Below are positions 6,505-6,651 of a stretch of 6,651 nucleotides of DNA, in pieces. The notes under the pieces are model-generated. The model was not told where the DNA came from, did no database searches, and saw nothing but the letters and a program-made list of their open reading frames with translations. Origin of the DNA: Neisseriales bacterium (GTDB taxonomy: Bacteria > Pseudomonadota > Gammaproteobacteria > Burkholderiales > UBA11063); the NCBI GenBank assembly GCA_003538525.1, contig DPRZ01000145.1:1-6651 (forward strand). Direction: 5' to 3'. A program made the position numbers and the translations under genes. Positions within the stretch are counted from its first letter, which is position 1; every line of letters begins with the position of its first letter.

Positions 6505-6651
6505 TTAGACATTCACCACTTGAGTTAAATAATTTTGCAACTGCACTAATTTACCATGAAAAAAATGCCCGGTTTTAATAAACACACTCACTGGCACATC
6601 ATGTTGTTCCGCCCATTCATAAATTGCGCTTAAAGGAATCACCTCATCTTC
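6505..6651 (-). CDS. Alpha/beta-fold hydrolase, C-terminal end (partial)
   Basis: The last 48 codons of a gene that enters from the right edge, read in the frame ending with TAA at 6505-6507. The segment EDEVIPLSAIYEWAE followed by KTGHFFHGKLVQLQNYL is typical of the end of small alpha/beta hydrolases of the COG2945 type. The Asp of EDEVIP and the His of GHFFHG would be the acid and histidine of a Ser-His-Asp triad; the nucleophile lies outside the window. The substrate is unknown, and family members are mostly uncharacterised predicted esterases or peptidases. The stop is 1 base before the preferred start of the glycosyltransferase and inside the alternative longer one, so the two genes form a tight operon. 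The hydrolase call is fairly good for so short a piece. Confidence 0.75.
   Translation of the reverse strand, partial: EDEVIPLSAIYEWAEQHDVPVSVFIKTGHFFHGKLVQLQNYLTQVVNV
6513..6517 (-). promoter_or_regulatory. Ribosome binding site deciding the start of the GT4-type gene
   Basis: GGTGA on the minus strand, 9 nt before the ATG at 6503 and immediately next to the alternative ATG at 6512. The site is too close to serve the upstream ATG, so it supports the shorter protein. It lies within the final codons of the hydrolase gene. Confidence 0.5.

Overview
The window is ordinary-looking chromosomal DNA from an AT-rich Gram-negative bacterium. The Gram-negative call rests on a three-part envelope-spanning efflux pump with a lipoprotein outer-membrane channel. 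A beta- or gammaproteobacterium is the best guess from the protein style, but no gene here fixes the genus. I see no rRNA, tRNA, CRISPR array, insertion sequence or phage gene.

Left part (1-3959, all on the minus strand): a tripartite RND efflux operon transcribed right to left in the order outer-membrane factor, periplasmic adaptor, inner-membrane RND pump. The pump runs off the left edge after 445 residues. The channel gene begins with TTG, and an in-frame stop five codons upstream leaves no room for an upstream ATG. A convincing extended -10 promoter lies upstream of it, with a 16-bp inverted repeat at the predicted transcription start that could be an operator or a 5' mRNA hairpin. No regulator gene is present in the window.

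Middle (3960-4278): an AT-rich divergent intergenic region of about 320 bases. It holds the efflux promoter and a weaker candidate promoter for the rightward gene.

Right part: a plus-strand multipass membrane protein resembling GT87-type (DUF2029) polyprenyl-phosphate-sugar glycosyltransferases (4279-5403). It converges, with only 2 bases between stop codons, on a minus-strand cytosolic GT4-type glycosyltransferase (5406-6503). That gene is tightly coupled to an upstream alpha/beta hydrolase, of which only the C-terminal 48 residues are in the window (6505-6651).

The efflux genes form one export machine. The two glycosyltransferases may both act in envelope glycan synthesis, but their opposite orientations mean they are not one operon, and the link is inference. 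I found no strong evidence of a previously undescribed system; the most useful leads are the efflux promoter/operator architecture and the unusual gene starts.
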